This document shows positions 57,860 to 61,199 of a stretch of 61,199 nt of DNA, one piece after another. The stretch lies in assembly GCA_036336695.1 (NCBI GenBank), contig JAYZFQ010000008.1:1-61199 (forward strand). Direction: 5' to 3'. Origin of the DNA: GCA-2729515 sp036336695. GTDB taxonomy: Bacteria > Myxococcota_A > UBA9160 > SMWR01. The notes under the pieces were generated by a model, which searched no databases, had not been told where the DNA came from, and saw only the letters and a list, made by a program, of their open reading frames with translations. The position numbers were made by a program, and so were the translations under genes. Within the stretch, counting starts at the first letter, position 1; the number at the start of each line of letters is the position of its first letter.

Positions 57860-59569
57860 ATGAAGCGGCTGCGCCGCGTAATCCTCCTCCTGGTCGTCGT
57901 CGCGCTGCTCGTCTGGTGGCTGCTGCCTGCGGGGGGTCCCCACGTCCAGCCCGGCAGCGTGCTGGCGATCCAGCTGTCGGGAGCCTACGTCGAGTCTTCG
58001 GCACCTTCGTTCGTTGCCCGGGCGCTGGGCGAGGCACGCCAGCCGTTCATTTCGATCCTCGGAGAGTTCGCCAAGGCGGAACGCGACTCGCGCATTCGTG
58101 CCGTCGCCCTGCGTGTCCGTCGGCTCGAGATCGGCTGGGCCATGGCCCAGGAACTGCGCGGCGCCATTGGGAAACTGCGCGCAGCGGGCAAGCCAACGGT
58201 GGCGGTCCTGGAGACGGGGTCGCTCGGCGCCAACCTCGAGTACTACGTGGCGAGCGCCGCGGACCAGGTCCTGTTCTCTCCCGGTACCTCGGGCCCGCTC
58301 GTGGGTCTCGGGATGGAGTTCTTCTTCCTCGGAGACCTCTGGAAAAAGATCGGCGTCGACCCCCAGGTGGTGTCGGTCGGCGAGTACAAGAGCGCGGCCG
58401 AGTCCATCGCCGGCACCCGGATGTCCCCAGCCCACCGGGAAATGGCGACATCCCTCCTCGACGCGATGTGGGGCGAGTTCGTGGGCGGGATCGCCGAGAG
58501 CCGCGGGCTGTCGACCGAGGCGGTGCGCGACGCCATCGACGCGGCGCCGGCGACCGCCGCAGAACTGGAGGCGCTGGGTCTGGCGGACGGGACGGCGAGT
58601 TTCGACGCCGCCGTGGCGGGGCTGGGATCCACGCGGATCGAGGACACCGAGTACCGGGCCGTCGATGCGGCGGAGGTGGGTTTCGCACCGGTGGCCCGGT
58701 TCGCGCTCGTCTACGGCTCCGGGCTCGTCGTCATGGGGGACGGGACCCAAAGCCCCACCGGAGGTCTGCGGCTCAGTTCCGACACGGTGAGCCACGCACT
58801 GATCGAGGCGGCCGAAGATCCCTCGATCGACGCGATCATCTTCCGCGTGGATAGTCCCGGAGGTTCGGCCCTGGCGTCGGAGATCGTGTGGGATGCCGCC
58901 CGGCGTGCGGAAGAACTCGGCAAACCCCTGGTGGCATCGGTTTCCAACGTGGCGGCGTCGGGTGGCTACTACGTGTTGGCGGGTGCCGATGCGGTCGTCG
59001 CGTCGGCCGGGAGCCTGGTGGGCTCGATCGGGGTCTACCTCGTCCGGGCTTCCGTGGGGGGGCTCCTGGGGAAGCTCGACATCGGCGTCGAGACTCTCGT
59101 GCGGGGGCGGGACGCCGAGATCCTCGTGCCGAGCCGGCCCCTGAGCGAATCCGGCCGTGCGCGTCTCCAGCGCGAGGTGCAGGGCGTCTACGACCTGTTC
59201 GTGGCCCGTGTCTCCGAAGGCCGCGGTCTTTCCGTCGAAGAGGTCGATGTCGTCGGCCGGGGGCGGGTGTGGACCGGGGCCCAGGCCCGCGAGCGGGGAC
59301 TGGTCGACGAACTCGGCGGTCTGAGTACCGCAGTGCGCGTGGCGAAGCGCCAGGTCGGGTTGCCCGAGGACGCCGACGTCGTCCTGGTACCCCACCCCGC
59401 GCCGCGCTCCCTCGCCGAGGAAGTGCTCGATGCCCTCAACGCATCCGTCGTCCGGGCGGCGCTGCCCCTCGACTGGCCGCCCTTTGTCGAGCGGCTGGAC
59501 AGCTGGGTGACGGCGCTGAGCGGGGGGCAACCGGCGCTGGTGCCGCCCGTCGTATTGGACATTCGCTGA
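57860..59569 (+). CDS. sppA: Signal peptide peptidase SppA, 67K-type (S49 family)
   Basis: A 569-residue membrane-anchored protease. An N-terminal hydrophobic helix (RVILLLVVVALLVWWLL, 6-22) is followed by two S49 domains. The catalytic Lys177 lies in VGEYKSAAESI of the first domain; the nucleophile Ser367 lies in NVAASGGYYV of the second, matching the E. coli double-domain arrangement. It degrades leftover signal peptides at the inner membrane. A TATCAT box on the other strand suggests the divergent thiolase shares the 50-bp promoter region. Confidence 0.92.
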   Translation: MKRLRRVILLLVVVALLVWWLLPAGGPHVQPGSVLAIQLSGAYVESSAPSFVARALGEARQPFISILGEFAKAERDSRIRAVALRVRRLEIGWAMAQELRGAIGKLRAAGKPTVAVLETGSLGANLEYYVASAADQVLFSPGTSGPLVGLGMEFFFLGDLWKKIGVDPQVVSVGEYKSAAESIAGTRMSPAHREMATSLLDAMWGEFVGGIAESRGLSTEAVRDAIDAAPATAAELEALGLADGTASFDAAVAGLGSTRIEDTEYRAVDAAEVGFAPVARFALVYGSGLVVMGDGTQSPTGGLRLSSDTVSHALIEAAEDPSIDAIIFRVDSPGGSALASEIVWDAARRAEELGKPLVASVSNVAASGGYYVLAGADAVVASAGSLVGSIGVYLVRASVGGLLGKLDIGVETLVRGRDAEILVPSRPLSESGRARLQREVQGVYDLFVARVSEGRGLSVEEVDVVGRGRVWTGAQARERGLVDELGGLSTAVRVAKRQVGLPEDADVVLVPHPAPRSLAEEVLDALNASVVRAALPLDWPPFVERLDSWVTALSGGQPALVPPVVLDIR

Positions 59570-59610
59570 GTCGGCGGAGCTTGCACCGCGCGCCGGGAAA
59601 GGAGGGGATC

Positions 59611-59664
59611 GTGGAACTCGAGTCGCGCGCCGCGTCGTGCGTCCCCGTTGGCGGCGTGTGCTGA
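59611..59664 (+). CDS. Candidate 17-residue leader peptide coupled to the alpha/beta hydrolase
   Basis: A GTG-started mini-ORF (VELESRAASCVPVGGVC, then TGA) preceded by AAAGGAGG with 5-nt spacing, one of the strongest ribosome-binding sites in the window. Its TGA overlaps the ATG of the hydrolase (TGATG). The hydrolase has no Shine-Dalgarno sequence of its own, so ribosomes ending here may restart on it. The peptide itself has no recognisable motif. Confidence 0.45.
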   Translation: MELESRAASCVPVGGVC

Positions 59665-60488
59665 TGGCACGGATCCCGTCGGAAGACGGCATCGCGCTCT
59701 ACGCCGAGGCGGCGGGGGAAGGCCCGACCGTCGTGTTTTCGTGCGCGCTCAACACGACCCATGAAAACTGGCGTCGTCAGTCCGAAGCGCTTGCGGCGCT
59801 GGGGTACCGCGCGGTGCTGTGGGACTACCGGGGGCACGGGCTTTCGGATGCGCCCGAAGCTCCCGACGCCTACACCATGGCGCGTGTCGTGGCGGACCTG
59901 GGGACCGTCGTGGACTGGGCGGCGCCCGGGGAACGCGTCGTACTGGCGGGCCTGTCCTTCGGAGGGCTCGCGTCGCTTCACTTCGTCCTGGGCCAACCTC
60001 ATCGGGTGCGTGCGCTCGTGCTCGCCGGCACGGGTCCCGGCTTCAAGAACCCGGAGGCCCAGGCGCGCTGGGCCGAATCCGTCGGTCACACGGCGCGTTT
60101 CATCGAGCGCAAGGGAGCCGCTGTCTTCGCCGAGCGCGCGACGGAGATGACGGTGGGGCGGGATGTGGCGCTCCCGGAAGCGCGGCGCGCCCAGGCCGCG
60201 ATTGCGAAGCAGACACCCCACGGGCTCGCCCACTTTGGCCGGCAGATCGCCGGGCTCGCGCCTCCGGTGATCGACCGGCTCGGCGAGATCGAGGCGCCTG
60301 CTTTGGTGGTCCGGGGCGAGGAAGACGCCGCCTACGCGCGTGCAGCCGAGGTGATGGCGTCCCGCATGCCGCGGGCCGAGACGCTGGCGATTCCCGGTGC
60401 CGGGCACATCGTCAACATCGAAGCCGCCGACGCCTTCGACGCGGCGCTCCTGGCGTTTCTCGAGAAGTTGCCGGCCGAGGAGGCGTGA
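59664..60488 (+). CDS. Alpha/beta hydrolase fold protein
   Basis: A 274-residue hydrolase. VVLAGLSFGGLASLH carries the nucleophile Ser in GLSFGG; RAVLWDYRGHGLSDAP is the standard strand-4 motif, VVRGEEDAAYA contains the acid region, and GAGHIVNIEAADAF has the catalytic His. It resembles 3-oxoadipate enol-lactonase/haloperoxidase-type hydrolases. ATG 59664 overlaps the stop of the 17-codon leader. Its stop overlaps the sigma factor GTG (GTGA). Confidence 0.9.
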   Translation: MARIPSEDGIALYAEAAGEGPTVVFSCALNTTHENWRRQSEALAALGYRAVLWDYRGHGLSDAPEAPDAYTMARVVADLGTVVDWAAPGERVVLAGLSFGGLASLHFVLGQPHRVRALVLAGTGPGFKNPEAQARWAESVGHTARFIERKGAAVFAERATEMTVGRDVALPEARRAQAAIAKQTPHGLAHFGRQIAGLAPPVIDRLGEIEAPALVVRGEEDAAYARAAEVMASRMPRAETLAIPGAGHIVNIEAADAFDAALLAFLEKLPAEEA

Positions 60489-61126
60489 CGGAGGAGGGAA
60501 GCACGCCCCGGGGGGAGCGGAACCAACGCGTCCGCGGCGGGTTGAAAGGACCGGCGGAGGAAGCGGTGCGGTCACCCGACGAGGACGTGCGGCTCATGTT
60601 GGCGCTGCGCGCGGGCGACACCGCCGCCTTCGACGCCCTGTTTCGGCGTTGGTCCGGGCCGCTCCTGCGCTACCTCGACCGCATGGTGCACGACCTGGCC
60701 GTCGCCGAGGAACTGGTTCAGGAGGCGTTCATCCGTGTTCACCAGGCCCGTGATCGTTACCGACCCGACGCGCGGTTTTCGACCTGGCTCTATCGGATCG
60801 CCACGAACCTCGCGCTCAACGAGCTACGGCGTCCCCGCCACCGGGCCGTGCATCGAAGCGCGGACGAAGCGGGCGCACCGCCGCTCGCGGACCGCGGCCC
60901 GGGCACGGACGACCGGGTCGATGCCCGCCGGCGCGCCGGCGAAGTGGAAGCAGCGCTCGCCGAACTGCCCGAAAAACAACGTGCGGCGCTTTGTCTCGCT
61001 GCGGTCGAGGGGCTTTCCTACGCCGAGGTCGCCGAGGCGCTCGAGGTGACGGAGAAGGCCGTGAAATCCCTGGTGCACCGCGCGAGGAGCGGCCTCGCGG
61101 AACGCCTGGGCGGGGAGGAGGGATAA
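60485..61126 (+). CDS. RNA polymerase sigma factor, sigma-70 family (ECF type)
   Basis: A 213-residue ECF sigma factor. Region 2 (about 45-110) has FDALFRRWSGPLLRYLDRMV and TWLYRIATNLALNELRR. Region 4 (about 150-205) has LPEKQRAALCLAAVEGLSYA and the recognition helix VTEKAVKSLVHRARSGL. A charged N-terminal extension of about 35 residues precedes region 2. It is coupled to the hydrolase by GTGA. An anti-sigma gene would be expected next, but the window ends in a tandem repeat. Confidence 0.88.
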   Translation: MTEEGSTPRGERNQRVRGGLKGPAEEAVRSPDEDVRLMLALRAGDTAAFDALFRRWSGPLLRYLDRMVHDLAVAEELVQEAFIRVHQARDRYRPDARFSTWLYRIATNLALNELRRPRHRAVHRSADEAGAPPLADRGPGTDDRVDARRRAGEVEAALAELPEKQRAALCLAAVEGLSYAEVAEALEVTEKAVKSLVHRARSGLAERLGGEEG

Positions 61127-61199
61127 CCCTGCCCGAAACGCCTGAGCGGGAGGAGGGATAGCCGTGCCCGAAACGCCTGAGCGGGAGGAGGGATAGCCG
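61101..61199 (+). repeat. 35-bp tandem repeat covering the end of the sigma factor gene
   Basis: About 2.8 copies begin at 61101 (diverged, 36 bp, within the sigma factor gene), 61137 and 61172, the last cut by the window edge. The second and third copies are identical where both are present. Each unit carries GGAGGAGGGATAG and then CTG or GTG CCCGAAACGCC, so each has a ribosome-binding site, a start and, 10 codons later, a TAG. The copies could be real slippage duplication at the start of the next gene or an assembly artefact at a contig end. Confidence 0.75.

Noticed and set aside
1..61199. CRISPR arrays, tRNA or rRNA genes, insertion sequences, phage genes
   Set aside because: No spaced direct repeats, cloverleaf-like segments with a CCA-type end, transposase motifs or phage structural genes were seen while reading through both strands. 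A tRNA scan and repeat finder would confirm this.

Overview
This is a 61.2 kb, strongly GC-rich, gene-dense bacterial segment with no gap above about 205 bp. It has no rRNA, tRNA, insertion sequence, prophage or CRISPR array that I can recognise. The cell is Gram-negative: there are two lipobox lipoproteins, a Tat-exported periplasmic amine dehydrogenase subunit, a periplasmic cytochrome c and a GlcDEF complex. Many genes act on acyl-CoA thioesters, one gene is of the F420-dependent luciferase-like type, and a PAPS sulfotransferase is present. That mix resembles environmental Myxococcota, Binatota or other former 'deltaproteobacterial' lineages, but the lineage is inference. A gene is cut at the left edge and a tandem repeat sits at the right edge, so the window may be a whole metagenomic contig.

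Layout. 1-2.7 kb: a truncated isocitrate-lyase/PEP-mutase-type gene diverging from a tandem pair of acyl-CoA dehydrogenases. 2.7-8.9 kb (minus): a catabolic run of aldehyde dehydrogenase, SDR, enoyl-CoA hydratase, aldehyde dehydrogenase, enoyl-CoA hydratase/isomerase and HAD hydrolase. 9.0-12.9 kb (plus): DUF1214 protein, sulfotransferase, NTF2-like protein and a secreted beta-propeller protein, tightly coupled. 12.9-15.2 kb: a carboxylesterase diverging from an MFS transporter. 15.1-21.1 kb (minus): a biotin-dependent acyl-CoA carboxylase (two subunits), an AtuA-type protein and a TetR regulator. Diverging from it across a clear promoter, 21.3-27.4 kb (plus): enoyl-CoA hydratase, TIGR03084-type protein, two acyl-CoA dehydrogenases, nitronate monooxygenase and an F420-type oxidoreductase. 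Together these look like a cluster for degrading branched or terpenoid acyl-CoA, related to the acyclic terpene utilization (Atu) and leucine/isovalerate (Liu) systems.

27.4-34.2 kb (minus): enoyl-CoA hydratase, a two-component sodium:solute symporter (DUF4212 plus SSS protein), an amidohydrolase with two AhpD-like proteins, and a thiolase-like protein. 34.3-39.2: an MFS transporter diverging from a cobalamin-dependent acyl-CoA mutase operon (large subunit, B12 subunit, MeaB-type GTPase, EthD-like protein). The large subunit has lost several residues that are invariant in known mutases. 39.2-43.8 (minus): a CaiB/BaiF CoA-transferase and a tryptophan-tryptophylquinone amine dehydrogenase cluster in the order B-E-D-A-cytochrome c, with no mauF or mauG nearby.

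44.0-49.9 kb (plus): a coiled-coil zinc-ribbon protein, a TPR-zincin fusion and glcDEF. 49.9-54.7 kb (minus): two uncharacterised lipoproteins and a citramalate/isopropylmalate synthase-type enzyme. 54.7-61.2 kb: RluA-type pseudouridine synthase, a small TPR protein, a thiolase/OB-fold protein, SppA, a probable 17-codon leader peptide coupled to an alpha/beta hydrolase, an ECF-type sigma factor and a 35-bp tandem repeat. GTG starts with 4-bp GTGA/ATGA overlaps are common. Several first genes of transcription units have a TAnnnT element 6-9 nt before the start codon and no Shine-Dalgarno sequence, which suggests leaderless mRNAs.
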